From Ipomoea triloba (taxonomy: Eukaryota > Streptophyta > Magnoliopsida > Solanales > Convolvulaceae), in the NCBI RefSeq assembly GCF_003576645.1, contig NC_044925.1, positions 22,318,508 through 22,382,507 on the forward strand: a stretch of 64,000 bases of DNA, given 5' to 3'. Of the stretch, positions 23,371-35,251 are shown one piece after another. The notes below the pieces were generated by a model that ran no database searches, was not told where the DNA came from, and was given only the letters and a program-made list of their open reading frames with translations. A program made the translations under genes and the position numbers. Numbering within the stretch: position 1 is the stretch's first letter; every line of letters starts with the position of its first letter.

Positions 23371-23921
23371 AGTATTTGTGTCTCTGCGGTGTGTCCTCTA
23401 CGGACCAACCCCTCCCCCTTTTATACTACCAGTAACTCAACTCGGACCACCCACGTGTACTCCATCCACGGTCTGTCAGTTCCAGCCAGACACGCGTCCC
23501 ACGTTATCCCCTGTCATCAACCGCCTCAACTACATCCCCTAGTCGCTAGACGCCACGCGGTAACATGCCTGAGCCCCTCGCTACAGGCCGTCCGCGAAGG
23601 GAACGGCCGGACATGCCAGACGCGCCCAACGCCCCTGGTATGCGCCCGAATGCCTCAGACGACACCACCACTCTGGGTACAATGGCACGCCGTAGGGCGC
23701 TCCTGGTGCGCCTCGGCCCTGGGTAGCAGTTGCGCCCTCCGGTGCCTGCCACCGCTTGCCTGCTTGCATATCGCCACGCCATCACACCAGCTTGTGGAGG
23801 TTCTTGATAGAATGGCTCTTGAAGTTCCCATTGATTATTGGCATATTCTTCCTCACTTGGTCTCATGGGATATCCAGCATCCTCAATGTCATCATCGGGT
23901 ACAATAGTGACTCCCCAATTC

Positions 23922-24278
23922 CTAGCCAACGCCAAAGTCTCCCGCCTCGTTTATCCCATAATTCCCCACACTTGGTGAATTGTTGTAGTGATCATATGAG
24001 GGTTGAGTGTCCTTGGGGTATGGTGTGTAATGAATGGGTGAGGGGTATGGAATTTGAGAGTAATCTTGAGGTGGGAAATGATGTTGAGGTAGATTGTAGT
24101 CATGTGAATATTGGGAGTATTGGTCATATGAAGCAAATTGGGGATTTTGGTATTGTTGAGGATTGTAGTACTTATTTGGAGGTGGGGCTTGAATTGTACA
24201 ATGACTAATGGATGGGGCATTATAGTATCCATACCCTTCATAGGGTTGAGAATTGCAAGATTCTCCTTGATCCATCAT
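23922..24278 (-). pseudogene. Tyr/Pro/Gln-rich open frame of the gypsy-like remnant
   Basis: A 118-residue frame begins MMDQGESCNSQPYEGYGYYN and is dominated by Tyr, Pro, Gln, Asn and Ser (PPPNKYYNPQQYQNP, QYSQYSHDYN). It lies about 160 bases inside the primer site, where gag begins. A second frame (23935-23546, VPDDDIEDAGYPMRPSEEEYA) follows with a +1 shift, which suggests one broken reading frame. No CCHC knuckle is seen. It may be a gag leader or a filler frame of a non-autonomous element. Confidence 0.45.
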
Positions 24279-24459
24279 GGGACATCCTTTTCAATCAAAT
24301 CAAATGATATAGACTTGTAGGCACATTAGCAACAAATTAAAAAAAAATGGTGATTAAATAAAAACTTGATCTCCTAAAAATTCACTAACTTTAATGCTAG
24401 AAATAAAACAATCACACAATACAACCAAATAAACCAATCCCCGGCAACGACGCCAAAAT

Positions 24460-25518
24460 TGTGATGAGTAAAATAGTGATACTAAATATGAGGGTGTAAA
24501 TGTCGTTCCGCTGAGGATTGGGACTATGACACGTACTTGTATAATTTGTAAAATTCTAGGCACTAAAATATTTGGAATTCACTAGAATCCAAGTAAATTA
24601 TGATTAAGGAATGGAAATAAAAAGATGCAAATTTAAATGAGGGGTAAACTATATTATAAATGAATGGTTCATATTAGGGGTATTGCAATCTTGATGCTCT
24701 AACAAACATAGAATTAGGTAACAAACTTAGAATTCGGTGAAAGACAATTAATCAAGGGATTTATTGGCAATGCACTCAAGAATTCAGTTCAGCTACTTTC
24801 GTAATCAATAAACTAGAATTAGGCTAAGATTGCCCCACTTTCGTGATGCATCAATCATAACCTTAAACACAAAAACATTATAAGCCCCCAAATTACTCAT
24901 ATTCTCATAGTAGGAAAAATTGGCTTGATATTTGTTAGGCTTGAGTCTTTCACCCAACTTTCGTTGTGATGAAATCCTCTCCAAAGCAAATCAATAAAAG
25001 CTGCGCATCAATTATCAATAAGAGGAATTTATAATCCAATTCAAACATAAAAACCCTAGGTTAATAAGCTATCCACTTTATGCAATAATCATAAACTTGA
25101 CATCAAGATCGAATAGCAATAGAACCCTAATCTAAACCCAAAAACTAACTACTCACACATCATAAAAGTAAACAAAGCAAAACTATAATAAATAACCATA
25201 AACATTGCAAGAAATATAAAGGGAAGAGAAAACTTTACTGATAATGAAGAAGAAGTTCAACTCCAATCCGTGATTTCAAACCTTGAAATTAAATAATCTA
25301 ATGTAAAACTAATATAAACTATGCTAGGGAAAATCTAAAAAGAAAAGGAAAAATAACCTAAAACTAATTAGGGATGGGAACCACCTAAATTGTAGAAAAT
25401 ATGCAGAATATATAGCAGACAGATGGGTCTTGGGCCATGAGGCAGCTTCCAAAATTGATCCAAAATATTCCAAAATCTTTCCTTTGCTACTCGTTTTAGG
25501 CAGTTGCACCTGTAGACA
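24460..25518 (-). repeat. 5' LTR of the gypsy-like remnant
   Basis: In element orientation it starts TGTCTACAGG and ends CTCATCACA, next to the primer site. The boundaries are inferred from TG...CA and the primer site; no second copy is present to confirm them. Confidence 0.55.
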
Positions 25519-25678
25519 TCAAATATATAAAATAGTATCAATTTCCTATTAATTAAGAATTAGGCAGTTAATATAAAAAACAACTAAAATAGGGAGTGAA
25601 TAATAGTTTAGAATCAAAGACATCACGCGTGGCAATGAGGAGGTTGGAAGTTTGATTCTTGCTAGTAGTATCTTTATT
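25519..25678. other. short intergenic stretch
   Basis: Nothing recognised. Confidence 0.3.
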
Positions 25679-26190
25679 TAGAGTGTGCAAATGCAATATA
25701 TAAGAGTGGCATGTGTGCACTATAGTACATATGCGTGTGCATTTGTTTGTTGTGTGATTTGCATCTAATGATGTATGTGTACTTTGTACGCTAGTCAAGT
25801 ATGTGTATCAACTGAGCTTTTAATCCTTGGTAGTAGTGGTAGTGGACTAGTGGTGGTGCATGCATGATGTGTATGTCTACATTTCAATGTGAACATGTAT
25901 ACAATGTAATATTAGAGTGTGCATATATAGTGCAATGTATAGGTGTGACAAGTGTGCACTATAGTACATATGCCTATGTATTTGTTTACGGTGTAATTTG
26001 CATATAATGATGTGTTTGTGCACTAGTTAAGTATGTGAATCAATTGTGATTTTTGTAAAGATGTTTTTCTTGGTGGTGGCAGTGGTACATGATGTTTATG
26101 TGTCCATTTTAATGTGAACGTGTGCACAATGAAATGTTAGAATATACACAGTGCAACGTATACGTGTGCACGTCTAGTACAATATAGTAG
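25679..26190. repeat. degenerate tandem repeat, period about 235 bp
   Basis: Two diverged copies (about 25679-25914 and 25915-26147) share gtgtgcactatagtacata, taatttgcat, caatgtgaac and atgatgtgtatgt-type motifs. A partial third copy begins near 26148. The sequence is rich in GTGCA. Confidence 0.75.
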
Positions 26191-27259
26191 TGTGCACATG
26201 ATTCTGGTGGTATTCAATGGTGCACATGATATTGTGCATAAGTGCACATAGTCGCCAACACCCTTATGCTTTTCCTATATTTAATAATAATAATTTATTA
26301 TTTAAATGAAATGGTTTGATGATATAGAAACTCTTATTTTATCACTATCTTACCTATTTTGATAGAATATTCAAATTTTGTTTAGACATAATTTTCCCTT
26401 AATTGATATTTCTGGATAATTTGAATTGTTGTTTAGGTGAATGAATTTAAGACGATGATTTTTAATCATATCTATTAATCACTTAATTTTTATAATTAAG
26501 ATTTTTTCACAATTCTCATGTGGAAGTGTATATATACTCGTGTGAGCATGACCACATACATTGAGTTACCCGATGACGTTTCAAGGTTGAGAAAGGATGA
26601 TGAATGGTGTCACCCTCATTGACTATTTCGAAGTAGTTACGTAAAATGTAGTGTTTGGAGCTTGCCAAATGCCAACCACTTATTATTGCCGGCGATTTTA
26701 ATGCTACTTGTAAAATCATTTTCCTAAGAATTGTTTGACCATTAATCTATCATTTAAGGGCTTTATGGTTGACCGGATCTACGTATAGACTACAAACTAA
26801 ACCAATTGAATATAGCAACTTGTTGTCATCATGACTCAGTTAAATAGTTGGTTTGTCATATCACCTAAATTATATAAGTACTTCTATAATGAATCATGAT
26901 TTAAAATGACGTCATTTTATATTAAGTGTCAATTAGAGCATTATGTTTAATAATATTGTACTATATTTATAATATTTGTTATATATGTTCGTAAACTTAA
27001 ATTTTAATGTATATATAAACATTAAATTACATGTATATCATATGTACTTTTATTTCCTCTATAATAGGTTCATAATGTTGTTTCTGTATGTTCATAAAAA
27101 AAAAAGTTTAATGTATATAAACATTGCATGCACTACAGACGATGTTTAATAATATTAATCATATTTGTTCTATATGATTATAATTTTTTATACATTAATT
27201 TTATTTGTATATAAAAAAACAATATGAATTTAAGTTTGAAAAAATAGAGATAAATTGGG
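26191..27259. other. AT-rich intergenic DNA
   Basis: No gene is seen. Open frames are short and without motifs. Confidence 0.35.
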
Positions 27260-27700
27260 TGCATATTGCTACATGCGGCAAATTTTAATATATGGAATAT
27301 GGTCTATGTAGCATCATGGACCATGGAGTAAAACGACGGTGTTTGATTCTAATTTTAGAAAAAAAAAAATGTTATCATTGTATGAGCTTTGTTTTGTAGT
27401 TTTATTTTTCACAAATATTAGTTTCATTATAGTAACGTTAAAGTATCATTTTAATTACACTTCATTTCTTTGTTATCCAGTTACATTTTATGTACACAAT
27501 AAGTTGATTGATTATAGCAACATTAAAATATTATTTTAATTCTACTATAGGTCCATATGATAATATACATATATGTATAAGCTTTGGTATTTAATTTCAT
27601 TTTATATATACAATCGGTTAATTGTAGCACCACTAGACTATCATTTTAATTGTACTATAAGTTAATTTGACAATGTACATATTTGTAACGTGATACGCCA
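27260..27700 (-). repeat. GTGGACC-family dispersed repeat, copy 4 (reverse of 52052-52592)
   Basis: It begins with gcaaattttaa and atggtctatgtagcatcatg, followed by ggaccatgg. It continues with three diverged units containing gtttcattatagtaac and atcattttaatt. These are the reverse complement of the units at 52085-52520. Confidence 0.65.
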
Positions 27701-27959
27701 TAAGTTCACAGTAACAACTCCCGTTTCTTTTTTAAAATATAGCACCATATGTCCATATTAGACATTGGTCAACTATATAACAATTGACTACATCCACATT
27801 GGTCCATGATATAACTATTGGACAAAGCAGATTTGGGCTTAAATTCTCTAGACCCATCACCAATACTGGGCTTGATCTGCATTAACATTTCATTGAGCTG
27901 AAGTCCAAACCCATTACAAACACGCGTGAAAAAGAAAACAGACATAACAACTATACTAA

Positions 27960-28165
27960 TCAGAAATCATTATTGTGGATACTATCAAATTATGTACATA
28001 AAATAATGTATTTTTAGTATATTAAAAATATACATTATTTGTGTATTGAATGTACATTATATTATATATTGTACATTCGATATACAAATAATGTACATTT
28101 AATATATTAAAAATGTACTTTTTAATATGGTCCACAAAACACTATGTGGACCACATAATAATTTG
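27960..28165. repeat. GTGGACC-family dispersed repeat, copy 5
   Basis: The interior is a large imperfect palindrome built from ATGTACATTAT and its complement (28000-28115). It ends atggtccacaaaacactatg, then tggaccacataataatttg. A similar interior occurs at 36835-36950. Confidence 0.6.
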
Positions 28166-29079
28166 CCCTAATCATAGCATTATATATGATTTTTTTTTTT
28201 TAAATCCAACTAAAAACCATCTTGTGGAACCAAAAAATTTCATTAATAGGCAGAACTAGCCTTGATCAAGTCTGATAAGTTGCTCGTGACCTCTAATTTG
28301 TAGCTTTGAATGGCACCTAATGCTTCGTTTGACGGAATTACTCTGTAACCTGTTCTATAAAGCTCGTAACACCTAATTTGTAGCAGCCGAAATTGTAATA
28401 AATCTATATGTATTATGTAGGTCGATAACGAAAATGTAATTTAGAATTGGAATGATATGTAATTAACAAAGAACAACATTATTTATATAGTTTTGGACCA
28501 AATTTATATAATTTAAATTGTTTGATGTACATGTAATTTTTTTTTTAAAATTTAATGATTTAATTTTAATAATTCAATATTAAATTATTCTTTAAATTAG
28601 TGGCGCGCATAAATGGATTAACGAGATTCAATTACGCGCCTAAATGGATGATGACGGTGCCTGCGATGGGCATTATAATGTGTTATGCCTTGGCCTAAAA
28701 TCTAAATGGATAAGACGGTGATAGCTTTTCTAGATTTTATGGGTGGTGATGCATGACTGTTTTTAGTTGATGGAGCGATTTGTATGATTAATTCCGTTAA
28801 TGAACGAGAACAGTATAACAAATAAAATATTCAAAAAAGTTTGGGGGCTGGGCCATATGCATCCAGTCCATAGTTCTGTCCCTGATCTCATGATGAATTT
28901 AATCATTTGCATATAAGAACATCTTATTAAACAGTAGAGCTGAAACTGGATATGCAATTATAATTATAATAATTAATTATGAAAATACAATACTAAATTA
29001 AAGGCATTGAAATTTAAAAATTATGAAGTAGATCGATCTTGAATTTATCCATTACAAATCTTTCATAATAATTCTCTAA
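28166..29079. other. intergenic DNA
   Basis: No gene is seen. Near 28610-28720 there is a short direct repeat (taaatggat ... gacggtg). The right end includes the 3' flank of the small minus-strand gene. Confidence 0.35.
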
Positions 29080-29436
29080 TTATTTCTTGATCAACCCAAC
29101 AGTAGCAAAAAAGCTATAAAACCCACTCTTAAGCTTCCGCACCTTAGGCGTACTCTCTTCACTCTTCCTTTTCCGGTGACCGGAGGATCTTCTCGCCAAC
29201 AATCCCCTATACCTCATATCCATTTCCGCCGCCGACGATCTGCCGGACGGCGGCGGCGGCGGTAGGGCCCTCATGTTCCGCTCGATGAGATGCGCAACCG
29301 AAACAAGCTCGAAAGAATCATACAAGGGGCTCCCGCAGTCCCACACATTAATCACACCCGCCGCCGTCCGATCGCCGCCGTCACTTTCTTCACGATCATG
29401 ATCTCCTTCTTCTTCTTCGTCTTCTCTTTTCTTCAT
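29080..29436 (-). CDS. small intronless plant protein of unknown function
   Basis: This is a 118-residue frame with clearly coding composition, GC-rich against AT-rich flanks. The N-terminus is highly acidic (REDEEEEGDHDREESD). The core VWDCGSPLYDSFELVS at residues 31-46 resembles a motif I associate with small uncharacterised plant proteins. A proline run follows (LPPPPPSG), and the C-terminus is basic (HRKRKSEESTPKVRKLKSG), which could act as a nuclear localisation signal. No enzyme motif or transmembrane segment is seen. The ATG at 29436 is the first one; a TATA box lies about 70 bases upstream. Confidence 0.85.
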   Translation of the reverse strand: MKKREDEEEEGDHDREESDGGDRTAAGVINVWDCGSPLYDSFELVSVAHLIERNMRALPPPPPSGRSSAAEMDMRYRGLLARRSSGHRKRKSEESTPKVRKLKSGFYSFFATVGLIKK

Positions 29437-29506
29437 GTCTGCAAAACGATGGAATCTTGTGGTGAATGAATGATTGTACTCTAGCTAGCTAACCCAACTC
29501 CACCTC

Positions 29507-29515
29507 TTTTTTATA
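29507..29515 (-). promoter_or_regulatory. TATA box of the small minus-strand gene
   Basis: On the minus strand TATAAAAAA lies about 70 bases upstream of the ATG at 29436, which would give a short 5' UTR. Confidence 0.6.
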
Positions 29516-30520
29516 CGTAAGTGATTTTTTAAATAATAATTAAGTAATTTAAAAACTTAACCTAGATGATTGAGTCCATTGTTAAGTGGACTAATCATGT
29601 AAGTATATATGGAGAAAAGGCCCCATGATGATGGAAGATCTAAATTGGATCATTATGTGCACATGAAGATTAGGATCTGATCGGTAGGCTGATTATTGTG
29701 CGATTTATGATTCACTCTACAGTGTTGCTAGAGAATTGGATCTGGTGAACTTAGGATTATATTACTCTGACGATGCTGAGATCACCTAAGTTATAATAAT
29801 GTAAGTATGTAATTGCATAGTCAAAAGCCTAATTATTTGTAAGATAAAGAGTCAATTAAAAGTTAAATTTTACTACCGTGAGATCCAGGTCAAAATTCAT
29901 AAAAGTCACACTACATAGTAGAGAGATACTGAAACTCAATAGTTTGAAACAGTTAGACAGCTAGTGCAAACACAAAGTTGGAGGTTCAGCTCTAAATTTT
30001 GTGCACATGAAGTTAAATCTGAATTAATCTTATGGTGATTAAAAAAATTAAATAAGGTGTTTGTTTAGAATTCAGCATCGGATTGGCTTTTTATGCGTGA
30101 TAATTAGCTAGCTAATCTTGTCTCATGCAGCTGTAGACATATTTCTGTACGTTTTCTTGCACCTATTCTCATTATTGTAGTTGTAAGTGGTTGGGTGGTT
30201 AGATACCCCTAACGTGGGTTCAATGATTAATAACATAATGATATATATAGCATATTAGTATTCTTTTTTTTTTTTTTTTTTTAAATTTTGAAGGAATATA
30301 GCATATTAGTATAGTTGCAGGTAAAGAGTTGTTTGTTCCAAAAGTTTCCTAAATTAGTTTGCTAACGTGGCTTGTTTGTATATATCTTACTCTATAGTGG
30401 TACCAATTCCCAAACTTTGTGTTACTGATTACTTTTCTTCTTATATCATTGCCACCGCCTATCTTTATCTAATATTGACGATAACTTTCGTTTGGGACAC
30501 TCCAATCCCTTTCTCAATGT

Positions 30521-30523
<3 letters not shown>
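29516..30523. other. intergenic DNA
   Basis: No further gene is seen. Near 30190-30230 there is a weak tRNA-like pair (ggtggttagatacccc, then gtgggttcaatga), too diverged to call. A T-run lies at 30265-30283. Confidence 0.35.

Positions 30524-30575
<52 letters not shown>
30524..30575. repeat. (AT)n microsatellite
   Basis: About 26 AT units without interruption. Confidence 0.95.
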
Positions 30576-30577
<2 letters not shown>

Positions 30578-30992
30578 AAAATTTACACTTTTGTATCATA
30601 AGTTAAATAATAATAATATATAGATTCAGTTTATATGTATATATTATGAATGTTACGTTTTTAATATCTCGAGTTGTCAATAATGTGACATTTTTGTGTT
30701 GTTGGTATTCGATTTGTCAAAATTTATTATTGCTCTTTCAAAATTAGTGATGAAATTTGTACTGCTTAAACTGTATTTCAATTCTATGATTTAGTGGCAA
30801 AAAAATACTTATCATATTGAATTTTTTAATTTAATTTCCTTGACTTAATAGCCAAAAAATATAAACCATGGCCCCCATTATATTGGAGTTGGAGTACGAT
30901 TTGTGGAAAAGAAAAGAAAGAGGAAGTAAAATTTCATTATAGCCATGATTAACTAACATTTCTAAAATATTAACAGTAAGTTTTAACAAAAT

Positions 30993-31626
30993 GGCTGTTC
31001 TTGGCAGAGCTTATTTAGGAGCTTATAGTTTATTTTAAGCTACTAATAAGCTATAAGCTTTGTTTGGTAATGTTCTCAAAATAAGCTAGTAGCTTAAAAT
31101 AAGAGCTTATTTTGAAACGCTACTTCAGGTAGCTTTTCAAAAATAAGCTAGTAGCTTCTTAACTTTTTTCCATATTGATCCTTATTATTTTATATAAATG
31201 ACATCATTTATCCTCTCAATTAAAACTCTTTTAGCCTTTTTTTCTTCAATATGTTTCGTTGTAATTTTAATTTGATATTTGTGTTTGAACAATAATTTTT
31301 GTATGAACTAATTTTATGAATTATAAACATCTTGTTTTACTTTATATATTTTCAAATATATGTTCTTACTTTATATTTTATTAAATTATATTGATTTCAT
31401 TATTTTATATTTTAATATGTAAACAAACATATTTAAATTTAAAACTATTTAACTTTTATAAAGATGTCCTTTTAGTCTTTTTACATTTATCAACTTATGA
31501 AAAAGCTAATTTTACCAAACACTTTTAAGCATAACAGCGAGCTTAACAACTCTTCAGATTTCAGCTTCAAGCTTATAGCTTTTCAGCTTTCAGCTACCGT
31601 TTCAGCTAGGTTTGCCAAACATAGCC
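30993..31626. mobile_element. MITE with GGCTRTGTTTGGCAAA-type termini
   Basis: The left end ggctgttcttggcagag and the right end tttgccaaacatagcc are imperfect inverted repeats. Inside, agctta / taagct and agctagtagctt motifs occur on both sides and can fold back. It has no coding capacity. The terminus style matches common plant hAT-type MITEs. No perfect target duplication was found. Confidence 0.65.
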
Positions 31627-31644
31627 AATATATAGTAGGTCAAG

Positions 31645-31745
31645 ACCTTGACACCTTGTGGTTTAGTGGCATCTAGGGGATGAGTTCGAGTCTCAGTGGA
31701 GACGATGTTGACTCTTTGTGCTTAAATTGATTGAAACCAGCAAAA
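31645..31745 (+). repeat. tRNA-derived SINE-like repeat
   Basis: An A-box-like TGGTTTAGTGG (31659-31669) and a B-box-like GAGTTCGAGTC (31682-31692) are followed by a tail shared with the minus-strand copy at 10890-10990. Confidence 0.6.
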
Positions 31746-31916
31746 TAACAAAAGAAAAATATAAAAAGATAAAAATGCCCTTATTAAAAATAGAAAAAGT
31801 CATGACAATGACTAAAAGTGTCTAAAATAATAGTATATATATATATGCCGCTTAGGATTCCATGAGAATACACCCTTAGGATAAAAGTAAGAACAAATCT
31901 TAGTTTTACATTTTTA

Positions 31917-31971
31917 GAAGAAGAAGAAGAAGAAGAAGAAGAAGAAGAAGAAGAAGAAGAAGAAGAAGAAG
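31917..31971. repeat. (GAA)n microsatellite
   Basis: About 18 GAA units. On the minus strand it yields a poly-serine frame that is not a gene. Confidence 0.95.
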
Positions 31972-32914
31972 CAATGGCATTTTTGTAATTATCATAAACT
32001 TCACCATGCAAACTTTAACAATTAAATATGCAATCTTTAACAACCAAATATGCAAACCTAGTAAATTTTATAAAATCAATGAAAAGACTAAATTTTAAAT
32101 ATAAACCGTATATGCTAGACCCTAAGTAGTAAAAAGTAAACGTCTAAACTAAATAAAATCAAAAACTTAGTCATAAACTCTAAAATCGAAACCCTAAGTG
32201 CAATGCACTTTCACATTTTTGCAAGTACAATATTTTAATACTAAATATGCAAAATGTTAATATTATAACTTATAAGTGCAAATCTGGAAAAATCTAGAAA
32301 TTGCACATTAAGGTGTTCAAATTTGCATAGTAAAGTTGGTGATAATTACGAAAATGTCACCGCATTTTTTTTTTATCTGATCTGATGCGTTCAATTTTTT
32401 CATGTGTAAAGTTGAGATTGATTCTTAGTTTTTCTTCTAAGGACTTGTTCTCATATGATCCAATATACACACACAAAATAATTTAACAATAAGTTTAAAT
32501 TTTTAGTTGAAATACATGAAATATATCCTTCAATTTGATACAATGCATATTTTGATATTCGCATATTGTAGTCAAAAAAATTAATATTTATATATTGTGA
32601 TAATTATATCTAAACATCTATAATTTGACAATTTAATATCAAAAAAATTAATATTTATATATTTGTGACGTACCTATTAACCTCTATTAATAAAATAAAA
32701 ATTAATTAAAATAGTTATTATCTATCCAAATTGAACTGGAAAAAGATAAAATTAAATAAGAATTGAAACAACCAAATAACTTCTGAAAAGGTATGTAGTA
32801 TACAAAGTTTCACAAAATAATTTAATAATTCTCAAATTTTGATTTTTAACTTATTACATGACAATTTTAAAAAGTTTGTTAATTTGGAGGAGTAGTTGTA
32901 TTGTGAGTTGTTAT
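31972..32914. other. AT-rich intergenic DNA
   Basis: No gene is seen. A short direct repeat (aaaaattaatatttatatatt) occurs near 32577 and 32641. Confidence 0.35.
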
Positions 32915-33190
32915 ACCATAGATTAGGGTCTATTTGTAAGTGGACCCTAGTCCTAAATTGTATATTTTTAGTATTGAAATTGTGAATTTCTAGAATATAA
33001 ATTATTTTTCTAAATTAAAAATATAAATTGTGTATGTTAACATTGTGTATTCGTAGTATATATATAAATTGTGAATTTTTAAAAACTAAATTGTAAGCAT
33101 TTAATACGTAAATTGTAAATATTCACATTGTGTGTTTGTAGTATACAAATTGTGAATTTTTAAAAGATTAATTGTGAACCTTCAAAACCC
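32915..33190. repeat. GTGGACC-family dispersed repeat, copy 6
   Basis: The head module is ataccatagattagggtcta followed by gtggaccctagtcc (about 32916-32955). The interior repeats aaattgtgaatttttaaaa and attgtgt...gtagtata motifs several times. Confidence 0.5.
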
Positions 33191-33392
33191 GTGTCTACAA
33201 AATAATTATAATACGAAAGAGATTTGTGTAATAAAAATAGTATAAATACGAATGATAGTATTTTACTATAAAGAAATGTTAGGAAAAAAACTAACAAATG
33301 TAAATATAAAAATAAAAAAGTTGGTTGATAAGCAGTGTTTTACTAAAAAGTTAGAAGAATTTGACCACTTAATTAATTACACTATTTGTCAA

Positions 33393-33490
33393 AGACCTTG
33401 TGGTCAAATAGTATAGTTGTGGCTTCTTAAATGAGAGGTCTCAGGTTTGAGCCCCGTGTTTATACTACATTGTCACAAAGTCAATACTAC
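33393..33490 (+). repeat. tRNA-derived SINE-like repeat
   Basis: Gaccttgtggtcaaatag ... gttgtgg is followed by a B-box-like AGGTTTGAGCC at about 33443-33453, then an A-rich end (ctaaaaaaaattaa). The opening accttgtgg is shared with 31653 and ccttgta with 61954. Confidence 0.5.
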
Positions 33491-34685
33491 TAAAAAAAAT
33501 TAATTATTACACTATTTATTAGTTATTAAATAATGATAATTTATTCAACACTCTTATAACATGAAATTCCCTTTCATAAATAAATGCAGTGTCTAATTGG
33601 TAATATGCAAATGGAGTATGAAATTCCCTTTCATAAAGAAACTTCATGCTCAAGTAAAGTTGGCAGTGTGGGATATCCACATATCTAATTTAATTTTGCT
33701 TAAAATTTATTTCTTTTTAATTTTGTAAATATATTTGTAAATTGATAAAAATATATAGATAATATTATTTGAGCATTTTTTAGCTTAATATCAAAGACTA
33801 CAAAACAAAATGGTAATATATAAATCAACCTCAAACAATTATAAATCAACAATTAAATTGGAAATAATAGCAAAAAATTATAAATGAACCTCAAACAATT
33901 GGATCTAATATCAATTAATTACAAATCAAACTCTACTAAGGTGATAATATATACTCTCTAGATTAAATCATGTTATTAATATAAACAATTAAAATTTGTT
34001 TCTCAAAACAACATAAATATAATAAAAAATTGTCAAATAAGTCATTCAACTAGTATATCAATAGTGAGAAATTAAATACTCCGTATAGAGAAAGACGCCC
34101 TGAGCATCCCTAGTGTGCGTTGTGGTGTTAGAGTGTGTCTCTCTTGTTTCGGAGTTCTTTCTCTTTATGATTAAAAAAAAGTATCAATAGTGAATTGGAC
34201 TCTAAACTTTTAGACACACACGATATTGTCAAACCTATAAAAATTTACAATTAATACTTTGTGTCTTTTAGTTATCATCAAGTAATTTGCTAATTAACTA
34301 GGCATGTGATGCGGCTTGTTTAGGTGATTTACCTTTGAGTAGTGTATTTTTAATAATAATAATAATACATTATATTTTAAGTTATAGCATATCAAGTGTA
34401 ACAGTAAACTATTTTGTAGTGCATGTGATGACACCTTTGTTACCTTTCTAAATGAGCGATCACATGATCAAATTCCGATGATGGGAACATTAATTTTTTT
34501 GTTTGAAAAATATTGCAAAAGTATATAACAGATACTATCTTATAAAAATCATGTGTCTTTAAAAAAAATAATTAAACATCAAGCCATATATAGGATGTGG
34601 ATGATTGCATACATGAGTCTCAATAAGAGATTTTCGATCAATGTCAAGAAGCAAAAAGATTAAACAAGAAAGTGGAGAAACACAA
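33491..34685. other. AT-rich intergenic DNA
   Basis: No gene is seen. A 21-base-scale direct repeat (atgaaattccctttcataaa) occurs at about 33561 and 33618. Confidence 0.35.
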
Positions 34686-34745
<60 letters not shown>

Positions 34746-34767
34746 TGTTGTTGTTGTTGTTGTTGTT
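34686..34767. repeat. compound (ATT)n-(TTG)n microsatellite
   Basis: (ATT)n from 34686 to 34744 is followed by (TTG)n to about 34767. Confidence 0.93.
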
Positions 34768-35251
34768 AAATCAATTTATTAAGTGTTTTGTGATCGACGT
34801 GATATATCAAAAAATCTAAGAAAGATGTAGGTTACGTTGTTCTACTAAAACAAAAGTCGTTGGCATTATGTAATACATGAAATCTACTCCCTTATCCATT
34901 CGGCATGTTTTACTTCATTTTTCATAAACAATTAAACGTGAACCACAGATCATCCCCATCCATTGTGTGGCCAAAAATTGATATTCTAAGTACAACAAAT
35001 GAAACATGGTGACACAAAATTGACAAACCGACAATTGTGGACCACATACTCAAACATTGGCTAGGTTGTTAGCTTCCTCCATCAAATTAAAATGACATTT
35101 CAAGATTGTAAGGATCGATTGACTTGAAATCACTACTATATATATGTTGATTACACATTTGCATACTTCACCGGAATATATATCAATGTGTGTATAGGTA
35201 GGTAATAGCATACACAATTATGTATTATATATTAGATATTAATGGAAGTAA
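34768..35251. other. intergenic DNA
   Basis: No gene or clear repeat is seen. Confidence 0.3.

Larger units (their letters stand above)
23546..25518 (-). mobile_element. partial LTR retrotransposon (gypsy-like, long LTR)
   Basis: On the minus strand a 1059-bp LTR (25518-24460, TG...CA) is followed within a few bases by TTGGCGTCGTTGCCGGGG. That is one mismatch from the tRNA-Asp-type primer site of many plant gypsy elements. Downstream are fragments of open frame with no domain I recognise. No reverse transcriptase or second LTR is seen, so it is truncated or a non-coding derivative. Confidence 0.65.

Noticed and set aside
23281..23907. 208-residue plus-strand frame rich in Pro, His, Arg and Cys
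   Set aside because: It starts in a SINE-like repeat and is antisense to the gypsy-like remnant; no domain.
31784..32011. Poly-serine frame on the minus strand
   Set aside because: Translation of a (GAA)n microsatellite.
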